Assembly: GCF_021442385.1 (NCBI RefSeq)
Contig: NZ_MUZA01000008.1
Location: forward strand, 62,001-126,000
Origin: Micromonospora sp. MH99
Lineage (GTDB): Bacteria > Actinomycetota > Actinomycetes > Mycobacteriales > Micromonosporaceae
Length of the DNA stretch: 64,000 bases
Direction: 5' to 3'
In this document: positions 53,897 through 62,036 of the stretch, piece after piece
How positions within the stretch are numbered: the stretch's first letter is position 1
How the letters are laid out: each line of letters begins with the position of its first letter
Position numbers and translations under genes: made by a program
The notes under the pieces: generated by a model
What the model saw: only the letters and a program-made list of their open reading frames with translations
Told to the model about the DNA's origin: nothing
The model's database searches: none

Positions 53897-53923
53897 AAGG
53901 GGCGGTCCTACGGGCCGCCCCTT
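53897..53923 (+). terminator. Terminator after the TPR gene
   Basis: AAGGGGCGG (53897-53905) pairs with CCGCCCCTT (53915-53923) across a 9-nt loop, 20 nt beyond the stop codon. Confidence 0.75.
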
Positions 53924-53997
53924 CGTCGTCCGGCGGGCGGGCCGACGGGCGTGCCTAGGATGGCGGACATGGGACCTGACCGGCCGGGGGCTGCGGC

Positions 53998-54252
53998 ATG
54001 AAGCTCAAGCTGGACCTGCACGACATCTTCAACAAGGGCCAGGACATCGACCGTGCGCTGCGCGGGATCATGGACGAGGCGGTGGCGAAGAAGGCCACCC
54101 TCGTGGAGATCATCCCGGGCAAGGGGTCGGGGCAGCTCAAGAAGCGGGTGCTGCGGTTCCTCGACCAGAAGGACGTCAAACAGCTCTACCACCGGGTGGA
54201 GAAGGACTCCAAGAACTTCGGCCGCCTCTTCGTCCACTTCCGCTGGAAGTAA
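53998..54252 (+). CDS. Smr-domain protein
   Basis: The 84-residue protein is a stand-alone Smr fold: MKLKLDLHDIFNKGQDID with the LDLH motif, then VEIIPGKGSGQLKKRVLRFL with the GxG loop. Smr domains are found in MutS2 and in nucleases that act on nucleic acids; small Smr proteins in actinomycetes have no fixed role. It is the last chromosomal gene before the probable integrated element. Confidence 0.88.
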   Translation: MKLKLDLHDIFNKGQDIDRALRGIMDEAVAKKATLVEIIPGKGSGQLKKRVLRFLDQKDVKQLYHRVEKDSKNFGRLFVHFRWK

Positions 54253-54307
54253 GAGCGGCATGGCCTCTGACCTGCACCGCAAGCCGCTGCTAGGGCCGAT
54301 AAACCAT

Positions 54308-54330
54308 GATCATGCCGTGTCCAGGCCGTC
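54308..54330. repeat. Direct repeat, left copy (candidate att site)
   Basis: The 23-bp sequence starting GATCATGCCGTGTCCAGG recurs with one change at 59719-59741. This copy covers the 3' end of the recombinase remnant, directly after the Smr gene, as is usual for attL of integrative elements. Confidence 0.6.
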
Positions 54331-54760
54331 AAGGGCCTCCGGAGCAACATCGCGGCCCTGGTCCTCACCAAGTGCCTTGTCAATGGCCCGGCGGGTGCGA
54401 TCTTCGCTTGCCGGTAGCAGGTGGGTGTAGGTCCGGAGGGTGAAGCCGGGTCCGCGTGGCCCAGGTAGGCCGACAGCGCCTTGATGCTTTCCCCGGCGTC
54501 CAGGAGGACCGAGGCGTAGGTGTGTCGCAGGACGTGCGTCCCGTTGTGCCGGTCGTCGGGGATGCCGGTCGCCCGGATCGCGGGCTTCCAGACGCCAGAG
54601 TTGAACATCGAGCGGGACAGCGCCAGACCAGCGGGTGTCGTCAGGTACAGCTCTACGGTTCGCGGCTCGCCGGTCAGCGTCTCCCACGGCAGGGTCACTG
54701 CGAAGCTAGGGGCGAGAGGATGGCCGCCACGCAAGCTCCTGTCATGCCGAGGAGCGGATG
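54310..54760 (-). pseudogene. Tyrosine recombinase/integrase remnant, truncated and frameshifted
   Basis: The fragment carries the C-terminal catalytic domain: GTHVLRHTYASVLLDAGES (HxxR and following box II) and AYLGHAD. Frame then shifts by one missing base near 54445-54452, and continues GFTLRTYTHLLPASEDRTRR with the nucleophile Tyr in RTYTHL and an end at APEALDGLDTA. The N-terminal SAM-like domain and the box I Arg region are missing upstream. A working enzyme of about 380-450 residues is not possible. It marks the left end of an element. Confidence 0.85.
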
Positions 54761-54769
54761 CTGTCCCGG

Positions 54770-55600
54770 TCAGGTGCTCGAAGTAGTGCCTAGCCCGTTG
54801 GGGGCGTCGATCCGTTGAACGTCAGCGAGCAGCAGGCGGGCACCTTGGCGGACGACGTTCCAGTCGGTGTTCGGGGAGCGGTTGAGGTTCCTGGCAAGCC
54901 AATGCCGTCGGTCTTCGTGTTCCCGCCGCAGCTGGACGAGGTCAAGATTCACGCCAGGTAGCCCACCGAGGCGTTCCAGCTCTTCGACCCGTTGCCCCAT
55001 GTTGTACATCAGCTCGCGGTTGAGGGTGTGCACGGCCTCAAGGTATGCGCTGGTCGGGACGCTGAGCCGGACTGTGGGGTCGGCGGTGAAAACGATCTCG
55101 CCGTCGTCCTCGTGCCGCCAATCCATGGTGATCTCGTCCCGATCGCCGCGGGCGGTGCGCCAGACCCGGAGCTTGGGAGGATTGCGCAGGTAACCGAAGT
55201 CCAGGTAGTGGTCGCCGTGCCAGATCGCGGCCGTGACGACTGGATGGTCGGGCAGGTCCGCGTTCCCGTCGTCGGTCCGTTCCTCATCCGGCTCGGCCAC
55301 GAACTCGAGCGGGTCACACGTCCACTGCGTGGGGTCGGAGGCGATGAATGGCTGCAGATCGTCGGGGACCGGCTCCAGCACCTCGGGTGTAAGGACAATG
55401 ACGTCTTCCCAGAGCCGCGCCAGGTAGTAGTCGATGTAGGGATGCGGGTGAACCTCCCGCGTGCGGCGCAGCAGCTCCTGCCCGCCTGCTTCGAGCCAGT
55501 ACCAACCCTCAGTGAGGCCGAACCAGTGGAGCCTCGGCTGGTCACTGCCCCACGGCGACACCTTGTCCAGTGGGTACAGCTCGAAGCGGAACCTGATCAT
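54770..55600 (-). CDS. DUF5984-like protein of unknown function
   Basis: From ATG 55600 the protein has 276 residues, starting MIRFRFELYPLDKVSPWG. LHWFGLTEGWYWLEAGGQEL, WEDVIVLTPEVLEPVP, WHGDHYLDFGYLRNPPKLRVW and a YNMGQRVEELERLGG region match my memory of the DUF5984 family, found scattered in actinomycetes. No catalytic motif is visible. Its place next to the recombinase remnant suggests cargo of the element. GC is lower than in the surrounding chromosome. Confidence 0.75.
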   Translation of the reverse strand: MIRFRFELYPLDKVSPWGSDQPRLHWFGLTEGWYWLEAGGQELLRRTREVHPHPYIDYYLARLWEDVIVLTPEVLEPVPDDLQPFIASDPTQWTCDPLEFVAEPDEERTDDGNADLPDHPVVTAAIWHGDHYLDFGYLRNPPKLRVWRTARGDRDEITMDWRHEDDGEIVFTADPTVRLSVPTSAYLEAVHTLNRELMYNMGQRVEELERLGGLPGVNLDLVQLRREHEDRRHWLARNLNRSPNTDWNVVRQGARLLLADVQRIDAPNGLGTTSST

Positions 55601-56273
55601 TGAGGCAGTATCCCGCAACATTCGGCGGCCGATCGAGAGCCCGGAAGTAGCCGCAATCAGCGTGCGGAGGTGTCGCAGATCAGTTGGCGCACGAGTGTTG
55701 CGCATCAGTCGACGGATGACAACCAGGGTGATCCCCATGTTGTGAGAACTTTCTGTACGAGATCAAGGCGGCCCGCAACGGGCCGCACGCGCCGCCGCCT
55801 GGGCGCGTGTCCGTCGCTTCGCTGACGCTCCGACTCCGGCCACGCATATGCCCGCCGGCTGGCGCGGAAGGCGGAAGTCCAAGGGGCCGCCGCAGAACGA
55901 CAGGGCGTTTGACCGGGTGATGGTGGGCCGGCAGCCGGCCGGGCCGCGCGGCCACGAGCCCGCGCGGCGTAGGGGAGCGCACGCCGGCCGCGTCGGCGAA
56001 GCTGGCGGCGGTCGCCGGGTTGCGGTTACTGCGCCTCCGGCGGGGGCGCTCGGGCTCCGAGATGGCTGCAAACCCGTCGGCGCGTTGCGGTCCGCGGGTG
56101 GTTGCGCGGACCATCCCGTCTGCCGTCGACCCGGGCAAGCCGAGCAGACCACCGCCCGACCCGCCAGCGTCCGAACGTGCGTCAAGGCCGTCTTGACATG
56201 GCGGGCCGGGCGGCGGCCCGCTCCCCAGGAGGGCGGGTCGACGGCAGACGGGATGGCGCAGGGCGCGGGGTCT
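55601..56273. other. Non-coding spacer of the element with inverted repeat
   Basis: No supported gene lies in this 673-nt stretch; reading frames here are long only because of GC bias. It contains many short palindromes, and a perfect 23-bp inverted repeat at 56111-56133 and 56234-56256 (left arm begins CCATCCCGTCTGCCGTCGAC) enclosing 100 nt with CAAGGCCGTCTTG. It could hold an origin, a transfer site or a structured RNA. Confidence 0.6.
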
Positions 56274-57299
56274 TCAAGCAGGACCGCTGCTCTTGTTGCC
56301 CTGGGCGAGTGCCCTAAGGACCTGGATCATGTCGGCGGAAAAGCCTTCGCCTGCATCCCCTTCCGCTGCAGCCGTAGGGGCAGTGGGAAATGGCGTGTCA
56401 GCGGAAGGGCCGAATATCTTGGTTCCAAATAACCGCAAAATCTCCTGTCGGGCTGAGGTGTCTAGAGCGTCGGAATAAGCGCGTATCGTCTTAAGTTGAA
56501 CGGCAATACTGCGGGCATCGGACTCCGAATTCCTGTGGTAGTTCGCTTGGCGGCTTGAGTAGGCAGCGAGCAGGAGAACCGGAAGGGCGATCGTTGCCCT
56601 GGCTAACTCATGCACGGTCAAGCCAGAGTCGGCGGTGCGGAAAACAACGAACCAACCAAGCCATACTCCGGCAGCTGTCGACGCGAGCAGCAGGGCGTTC
56701 CAGGTAAAGTGCCGGCGGCGCTCCGTGTCGGCTCTTTCTTGGTAGAAAGTCGCTATGCCGCTGGTAGCAGCCTGGCCGGCGGCTTCCTGCGCATCGTCGG
56801 CTATCTGCCGTACTTCCGCCCCAACTTGCTTAACCTCCTCGTGCTCTTGAAGTAGCTTTACCGAGCTGAGGAGAGCCGACATTCGCTGAAATTGGAAGTC
56901 TAGGTGCCTTCGTTCGTGCGGTCGGGGACCTTCGGCTATCGCCCGGCGTATTACCTCACTGGCCAGTGCGGTGAAGTTGCCGACCAGCAGGATTGCTTCT
57001 TTTGGCTTGGCCTTCAAGAACTGGCCTTCGTCACGCTGCATTATTTGATCGAAGTCGCGCATCATGCGACGCAGAATCGAACCGTCTTCTCTCGAAAGCC
57101 TTCCAATTACATCCAATACGCTTTCGAATATATCGTCGCCTTGGGCGGCAATAGAAGTGAGCGAATTTCGCAACCCGTTTTCTAGCGTGGGGTTTGCTTG
57201 TAACGCTTGCTGAAGCCTTCTGACGCTTGATTTAATCGACTGAACCAGAAGTTGGAACGGTGGAAGCTCATCCGCGTGCTGCTCCGCTTGATCGGTCAC
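56274..57299 (-). CDS. Uncharacterised two-helix membrane protein
   Basis: The 341-residue protein starts with GTG at 57299. Residues 1-195 are soluble and mostly helical, with coiled-coil-like stretches (about 20-75, 140-195). Two membrane helices follow (about 199-220 and 233-250), then a helical segment YHRNSESDARSIAVQLKTIRAY and a disordered Pro/Ala linker ending in a short helix. I recognise no family. The gene is markedly less GC-rich than its neighbours and uses codons rare in this genome (for example AAG/ATA-rich stretches), consistent with transfer. A defence or stress-sensing role is possible but only a guess. Confidence 0.75.
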   Translation of the reverse strand: MTDQAEQHADELPPFQLLVQSIKSSVRRLQQALQANPTLENGLRNSLTSIAAQGDDIFESVLDVIGRLSREDGSILRRMMRDFDQIMQRDEGQFLKAKPKEAILLVGNFTALASEVIRRAIAEGPRPHERRHLDFQFQRMSALLSSVKLLQEHEEVKQVGAEVRQIADDAQEAAGQAATSGIATFYQERADTERRRHFTWNALLLASTAAGVWLGWFVVFRTADSGLTVHELARATIALPVLLLAAYSSRQANYHRNSESDARSIAVQLKTIRAYSDALDTSARQEILRLFGTKIFGPSADTPFPTAPTAAAEGDAGEGFSADMIQVLRALAQGNKSSGPA

Positions 57300-57736
57300 A
57301 CCCTATCTTCCCAGGTGGGCGCAAGTAGCGGCTATCGATGCAGTGGGGTAGCAGCGAGGGTTCAGGGCACCTCGGGCAGCCGCGCTCTGCACACGCTGTG
57401 CATGCTTGCGGGGCAGCACGGCTACCTGTGACGTCGGTCTACCCGGCTACAGCGCACGTTATCCGCCTTTGCAAGGCAGGCGTCCGGGGTCCAGACCACC
57501 TTCGTATGCTGCGCGGTATCGGGAGATCATCGGGCACAGATCCGGCACAGCCGACAGCGATAACGCATGCGAAACGTCGAGAGGCACCGAGGAACGCGAT
57601 CCAGGCCAGGGGCCCCTGGGTCCACTTTCTGTGGATCTGCCACCACCCAGCGGTTTAGGGGTTCGAGTCCTTAGAGGCCCACGACATAACCTGCCTGTTC
57701 TTCGTGCGAAGGTCACCGGGCATCCACAGCCACGAC
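57300..57736. other. Spacer with tRNA-like 3' fragment
   Basis: No gene is supported in these 437 nt. Near 57651-57687 the sequence AGGGGTTCGAGTCCTTAG followed by GGCCCAC resembles the T-arm and acceptor end of a tRNA (lysine-like), but no D-arm, anticodon arm or matching 5' acceptor precedes it, so it is a fragment at best. Confidence 0.4.
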
Positions 57737-58414
57737 CTAGGCCCGATCCTGGCCAGGGCGAGGTTCCTGCCGCTCGTCACTCACTGCCCGCTGCCCAGGA
57801 GGCCGGGTCGAGTGCAGGCGGGCGGAGGACTTGCGGTGTCCATCACGACGCTTCCGAATGTTTCGCATCTGAACATTGCGAGGAAAATTCTCTTCATGCC
57901 ACGTATCCCAGACGGTCTCCCCATCCTCACTGTCGATGACGGCCTTGACGGTGGCCCGTACTGCCCGAATGCGCCTGCCCCTCGTGACCGAGCTGTAAGC
58001 AGGACGCCAGATCGAGTCCACAACTAGGTCTCGCGCAGCCTCCACCACAGTGGCCGTGTCGCCGTGCAACGACCCGCCTACGACCGGGCCATCAGCCCCG
58101 ACGACATGATATTCACCGAAGGTCTCCTGAGTGGTGTAGAAGCTGACGCGAGCAAGTTGGACGTAAAGCTCGACGACCGAACGCGGTAGCCCGGAACTTA
58201 TGGCCTCAGCCTCGAACCGCTCGGCGGCTCGCTCAAACTCCTTCTCGGCGGCGTCGTCCTTGCTGGCCGCCCAACGCTTCTGCTCAAGATCCGACAACTG
58301 CTGCCTCACGGCACTTCGCGCAGTGCGCTTCTCCCGTGCATGTGTCAGATAGGGCACGAGGGTGCCGCCGACGACAGCACCGATCAAGGTCTGAACCACG
58401 ACGTCAAACTGCAC
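57737..58414 (-). CDS. Uncharacterised membrane-anchored protein
   Basis: The 225-residue protein begins with GTG at 58414 after GGAGG. One N-terminal hydrophobic helix (about 5-24, VVVQTLIGAVVGGTLVPYL) is followed by a charged helical region (about 27-75), a region with VELYVQLARVSFYTTQETFGEY, and a basic, disordered end. No family recognised. It is transcribed toward the two-helix membrane protein gene and preceded by tandem repeats that may bind a regulator. Confidence 0.75.
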   Translation of the reverse strand: MQFDVVVQTLIGAVVGGTLVPYLTHAREKRTARSAVRQQLSDLEQKRWAASKDDAAEKEFERAAERFEAEAISSGLPRSVVELYVQLARVSFYTTQETFGEYHVVGADGPVVGGSLHGDTATVVEAARDLVVDSIWRPAYSSVTRGRRIRAVRATVKAVIDSEDGETVWDTWHEENFPRNVQMRNIRKRRDGHRKSSARLHSTRPPGQRAVSDERQEPRPGQDRA

Positions 58415-58479
58415 GTAGCCTCCGTCGGTTCCGCTTGACCCAACCAGGGTGCCTCAACCTGTCAAGGACAGCGACGAGC

Positions 58480-58521
58480 TGGTGCATGGCAGGTGCGATG
58501 TGGTGCATGGCAGGTGCGATG
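58480..58521. repeat. Tandem 21-bp repeat upstream of a membrane-protein gene
   Basis: Two identical copies of a 21-bp unit (58480-58500 and 58501-58521, unit begins TGGTGCATGGCAGGTGCGAT) are followed by a partial third copy, TGCTGCAT. They lie 66-107 nt upstream of the GTG at 58414 and look like iterated regulator-binding sites. Confidence 0.8.
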
Positions 58522-58607
58522 TGCTGCATAGCAAACGTTCCGTGAGCGATGCACAGCAATGAGCAGGCGATGTGACCACGAGCCTCAGTGCAACGCCGCT
58601 TGTCCGT

Positions 58608-59255
58608 TCACCCGGCCCCGACGGCCTGGTCGACGTCCTCCTCGCCGAACCATGGCTTGTACCGGACCTTGCGTTCCCAGGTGTCCCGCCACGCCTTCGG
58701 ATCGTCCACACCACAACCAAGCAGGAAGCAGTCCACGGTGAAGTAGAGCGGCATGCCCCGTCCCCGGAGAAGGTGGGACAGAGACGTGTGGGAAGTCAGG
58801 TAACCACTTCGCTCAGCGCCACGCCGCGCAATCTCCCGAAGAGACGGCGCGCCCGCCCGTTCCCGGACGGCAGCGAGATCTACGACGAACTGCCTGACCT
58901 GCGGCGCCAGCACTGGCTCAGGTCGCCGCGGCGCACTCAGCCGCTGATGGAACGAGCGGTGTGCCAAACGGTCTCTCTCAAGTTCCGCTTCCACAGCACT
59001 TCGTTCACTCATCCAGTGGGCGACGGCATCGACACCACCCCAGGATTTGACGATCGCTGCTAGGACATCGCGGCTGGGAAGTCGTTTGCCCTGCAATACC
59101 GAGTACACCGTCGACCTAGCGATGCGGGTCTGCACCGCGATCTGGTCAATCGTGAGCGCGTGCTCGCCGGCGGCATCACGAAGCGCGCGCAGCTTCAGCG
59201 CGAATCTGGCGAGCGGCCCTCCGTCGTGATCGAGCGGTGTCGGCCGCCGGGGCAT
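58608..59255 (-). CDS. Regulator with two XRE-like HTH modules
   Basis: ATG 59255 follows TAGGAGGAG and gives 215 residues. The first HTH is TIDQIAVQTRIARSTVYSVLQG (about 38-59) and the second, weaker, is SLREIARRGAERSG ... SHTSLSHLLRGRGMP (about 135-165). Each is followed by a helical segment rich in Trp (WGGVDAVAHW; WRDTWERKVRY). Internal duplication of a DNA-binding half is likely. It may control the divergent small gene and the membrane-protein genes of the element. Confidence 0.8.
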   Translation of the reverse strand: MPRRPTPLDHDGGPLARFALKLRALRDAAGEHALTIDQIAVQTRIARSTVYSVLQGKRLPSRDVLAAIVKSWGGVDAVAHWMSERSAVEAELERDRLAHRSFHQRLSAPRRPEPVLAPQVRQFVVDLAAVRERAGAPSLREIARRGAERSGYLTSHTSLSHLLRGRGMPLYFTVDCFLLGCGVDDPKAWRDTWERKVRYKPWFGEEDVDQAVGAG

Positions 59256-59398
59256 CTCGCTCCTCCTACGACTTTGAAGTCTCACGATGTCCGCGCTTGT
59301 CTACGTATTGTCTCACGCTGTTCACCGACAGAGGAAGCCTGGATACCGTCGCCCTAGCGGCAGATCGCTGCCAGTTGTTCAAGGAAGGACGGTTCGCC

Positions 59399-59623
59399 AT
59401 GAGCCACGTTCGGGCGCTTTGGATCGCCTGGTCGCTCCTGTTAAGCGCGGTAATCGGCATCGTCGGCGGTGGCCTCGCCTGGTTGAACGACGAGCACCCC
59501 GCTAAGTCGATCATCGCAGGCGCAACGGCGTTCGCGGCGACCGAGACGCTGTGCCTGATGATTCTGGGGTTCCTGCTGTTTGGCACGGACCGCCCGGCGG
59601 ACAAACCGCGCCCGCATCCGTAG
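59399..59623 (+). CDS. Small two-helix membrane protein
   Basis: ATG 59399, after AAGGAAGG, gives 74 residues: MSHVRALWIAWSLLLSAVIG. Two membrane helices (about 7-27 and 42-62) flank a short polar loop with NDEHPAK. It is divergent from the double-HTH gene. Small membrane proteins of this kind are frequent in actinomycete elements; function unknown. Confidence 0.65.
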   Translation: MSHVRALWIAWSLLLSAVIGIVGGGLAWLNDEHPAKSIIAGATAFAATETLCLMILGFLLFGTDRPADKPRPHP

Positions 59624-59718
59624 CACGACCTCGACCGCCAGGGGAGCCTGATCGGCAGCAGTCCGCACGAGCCGACGGGGCTCCCCCCGGCGGGGGCCGG
59701 AACCCTTGGAGACACCAA

Positions 59719-59741
59719 GATCATGCCGTTTCCAGGCCGTC
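59719..59741. repeat. Direct repeat, right copy (candidate att site)
   Basis: This 23-bp copy begins GATCATGCCGTTTCCAGG and differs from 54308-54330 at one base. On the minus strand it also reads as the end of a recombinase frame (DGLETA and stop, against DGLDTA and stop on the left), so it may be attR or a relic of a second recombinase gene. The repeats bound 5.4 kb. Confidence 0.6.
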
Positions 59742-59888
59742 GGAGGTGAACCAACGGCGACCAGGAATGACCGTCGATGACCTGTCCAAGACCAGGTCAC
59801 AGGGGAGTCTCGTCCAGTTTGATGGGCTATACATTCGCACTAGATCAATACCGCTGGAAGTAGCTCAAGCCGCTGGAGGCAGCCACGG

Positions 59889-60467
59889 TCACGACCTGCT
59901 GGGCTGAGCCTGCTTCAGCGGGCCGCGCAGCCAGCTATCGGCGGCGGCGTGACTGCGGAGGCGCACCACGGGAAGGTCCGGACGCCGGGCCGCCAGGGCC
60001 GCGATGCGCGCGGCCGTCTGTGAATGTGTGTTCCACGCCCAGCGGACGATGTGCTCGGGGTCGGTGAACAGGGTCCAGAGCGGCGGTTCGACGTTACCGT
60101 TCCAGAGCCGCCGGCGTCGAAGACGGCGGACGACGGTCCGCCGGACGACCTGGCGCATAACGGTGATCTTCGGCAGATCCAGCCACACCAGCAGGTCCGC
60201 GAGATCGGCGAGGTGGGCGCGAACCGCCTCGTACTGCCACTCGGTCACCCAGGAGGGGCCTGCGCTGAAGCGCCGTACGTCTTCTTCGAAGGAGGGACGT
60301 CTGGTCCACGAGGGCCCGTGGAAGAGGCCGTCGATCTCCACGTGCGGCGCCTGCAACGAGATGGCGATGCGCGAGGCGAGGGTCGTCTTTCCGGCGCCCG
60401 AGGTCCCGGCGACCAGGACGCGGCGGGGACGGCGCGGCAGGGGATCCGTGGCGTCCAGGTGCGGCAT
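59889..60467 (-). CDS. P-loop NTPase, adenylate-kinase/topology-modulation type
   Basis: From ATG 60467 the protein has 192 residues: VLVAGTSGAGKTTLASRIA (Walker A), HVEIDGLFHGPSWTRRP, LADLLVWLDLPKITVM (Walker B region) and an Arg-rich lid (RRTVVRRLRRRRLWNG). This matches small kinase-like NTPases annotated as topology-modulation or FlaR proteins. It likely phosphorylates a small molecule. An upstream in-frame start is possible; no ribosome-binding site is visible before ATG 60467. Confidence 0.85.
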   Translation of the reverse strand: MPHLDATDPLPRRPRRVLVAGTSGAGKTTLASRIAISLQAPHVEIDGLFHGPSWTRRPSFEEDVRRFSAGPSWVTEWQYEAVRAHLADLADLLVWLDLPKITVMRQVVRRTVVRRLRRRRLWNGNVEPPLWTLFTDPEHIVRWAWNTHSQTAARIAALAARRPDLPVVRLRSHAAADSWLRGPLKQAQPSRS

Positions 60468-60581
60468 GACGGTGAGGGTAGTTCGACCGGATCGGCGACC
60501 CGTATCGCTGGACGCCTTGGTGTTCCTCAAGGGCGGTCTTGAGGAACAAGAGCCCTCCGTCAACGTCATCGGCGGGTGTGG

Positions 60582-61751
60582 CTAACGAATCGCGTTCAGC
60601 GCGTCTCGGAAGTCGGCAGTGGCTTGCTCGTGGGGGTAGCGACGCTGAAGTTCGACGTCAACTTCGCCGGCGACGAGCAGCAGCGAGGGCAGGGACCGCC
60701 GAGTAGCGGCGAACGCCGCCACCCCCTCCTCGACGGCCCGATCCAGCTCGCCAGCGCGCAGGGCTGTGGCGGCGAGAGTGAGTCTGGCTTCGGCCATCCG
60801 CATAGGTGACCGCTCGATGCCGTCCGATCCGGTGCCGAGACGCAGAACCTCGTTGGCGTAGTGCTCGGCGAGAGCGTCGTGTTCGGCGAGGCGGTAGGCG
60901 TCCATCGCGTAGAACAGCCATTTGCCAGGATCGACCTCGAAGTGGTTGTCGGGCCGGTCTGGCGCACCGAGGTCGTCGAGGAGCCGCCGACCTCGATCGA
61001 GCGCCGCCCGCGCGCCCTGAAGGTCGCCGAGTCGTGCCAGCGCTTTGGCTTCCTGTGCGATCAGTTGCACCCCCACCCGCTGCCGGCCGGCCGCTTCCTG
61101 CCCAGCTCGGGCGGCAGTCAACACTGCCTCGTGCCGGGACTGGGTGAGTGCGAACCAGGCCGTCATCTCCCACGCCCAGCCGGTGATGCCGGCGTGACCG
61201 GCTTCCTCGCCGAGCTGACGGGCCGCAGTGCGGGTGGCCTCGGCGCTGGCGCGCTTGCCGAGGTCGTAATCGACACAGCCGATCAGCAGCGCCAGCCAGC
61301 CTGCGCACACCAGCAGTTCGCGATGCTGCCGTAGCCCAGTGGGGCGCTGTAGCAGTCGGGCGACCTCGCGCAGCCAACCCTGACCTTCGGCGCGGAGTTC
61401 CCCGGCGTCGCGCCACCCGTACTGGCAGCACAGCTCGGTCACGGTCGCCTGCAACGCCTCGATGGTCGCGGGGGCGGTGTCGCAGGCGTGCATTCGATGT
61501 AGCAGCTCGACGGTCTCCGACGGCCGGGTGTCGGAGGCGGCGGCGATATCCAGGGCGGCGCAGGCGATCAGCTCCCCACGAGCGGCCAGGACGTCGTCGA
61601 TCCGGCGGGCGAGATCCTCACCCGGTCGACGACGGCCGTTCTCGAGGCGGGAGAGGTGCCCCTTGTCGGCGGGCAGCAGCTCCGAGAGAGCGGCCAGGCT
61701 GAGGCCGCGAGCTTCCCGCGCTGTCCGCATTCGGGCGCCGAATGTTGGCAT
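60582..61751 (-). CDS. XRE-family regulator with TPR-like C-terminal domain
   Basis: ATG 61751, after GGGAGG, gives 389 residues. The HTH is FGARMRTAREARGLSLAALSELLPADKGHLSRLENG (about 4-40). Residues 90-389 are helical repeats of TPR type, for instance LLVCAGWLALLIGCVDYDLG and MAEARLTLAATALRAGELDRA. Such proteins in actinomycetes are regulators that sense peptides or small molecules and often control adjacent small genes. Here two coupled small genes lie divergent across 129 nt with an inverted repeat. Confidence 0.85.
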   Translation of the reverse strand: MPTFGARMRTAREARGLSLAALSELLPADKGHLSRLENGRRRPGEDLARRIDDVLAARGELIACAALDIAAASDTRPSETVELLHRMHACDTAPATIEALQATVTELCCQYGWRDAGELRAEGQGWLREVARLLQRPTGLRQHRELLVCAGWLALLIGCVDYDLGKRASAEATRTAARQLGEEAGHAGITGWAWEMTAWFALTQSRHEAVLTAARAGQEAAGRQRVGVQLIAQEAKALARLGDLQGARAALDRGRRLLDDLGAPDRPDNHFEVDPGKWLFYAMDAYRLAEHDALAEHYANEVLRLGTGSDGIERSPMRMAEARLTLAATALRAGELDRAVEEGVAAFAATRRSLPSLLLVAGEVDVELQRRYPHEQATADFRDALNAIR

Positions 61752-61789
61752 GTCTCGCGCCTCCCGCCGGAGTTGCCGGGTTGCCGATG

Positions 61790-61811
61790 CGGGTTGGCAA
61801 CGCGCAACCCG
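61790..61811. promoter_or_regulatory. Inverted repeat in divergent promoter region
   Basis: CGGGTTG (61790-61796) and CAACCCG (61805-61811) are complementary arms spaced by 8 nt, with further GTTGCC copies at about 61773-61784. It is a fair candidate operator for the XRE-TPR regulator. Confidence 0.5.
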
Positions 61812-61880
61812 TCGACCGATGTGAGCGTACCGCCGCAGGGTGTATCGGACGAGCACGCGCAGTGAGCGGCGGGAGGCGTG

Positions 61881-62036
61881 GTGGCGGTTCGGGAGCGGTT
61901 CAAGCGCTGGTGGAGCAGACGGAATCAGGTCCAGTTGGACAAGACCGGCGCAGCGACCTGCTATCCACAGCGGTCCGGCGCGCTTGGAATCACGGCGCGC
62001 GACGGCAACCGCGACGGTGGGCGGGCGGTTCTCTGA
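61881..62036 (+). CDS. Small basic protein, first of a coupled pair
   Basis: A GTG at 61881, with GGGAGG 4 nt upstream, opens a 51-codon frame (MAVRERFKRWWSRRNQVQ ... DGGRAVL). Its TGA overlaps the next ATG in TGATG (62034-62038), typical of translational coupling. The peptide is rich in Arg and Trp at the start. Family unknown, but the junction and its place opposite the XRE-TPR gene support that it is real. Confidence 0.65.
   Translation: MAVRERFKRWWSRRNQVQLDKTGAATCYPQRSGALGITARDGNRDGGRAVL

Noticed and set aside
55848..56432. Plus-strand frame of 194 codons in the element spacer
   Set aside because: It crosses the inverted repeat and the end of the minus-strand membrane-protein gene, and its translation is low-complexity Arg/Gly/Ala without a ribosome-binding site.
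57600..57690. Possible complete tRNA gene
   Set aside because: Only the T-arm and acceptor-like end are present; the T-stem has two G-U pairs and one mismatch, and no D-arm, anticodon arm or matching 5' acceptor can be folded.
57338..57939. Two plus-strand frames of 106 and 177 codons
   Set aside because: They overlap each other and the 3' end of the minus-strand gene at 57737, and show no plausible start region or motif.
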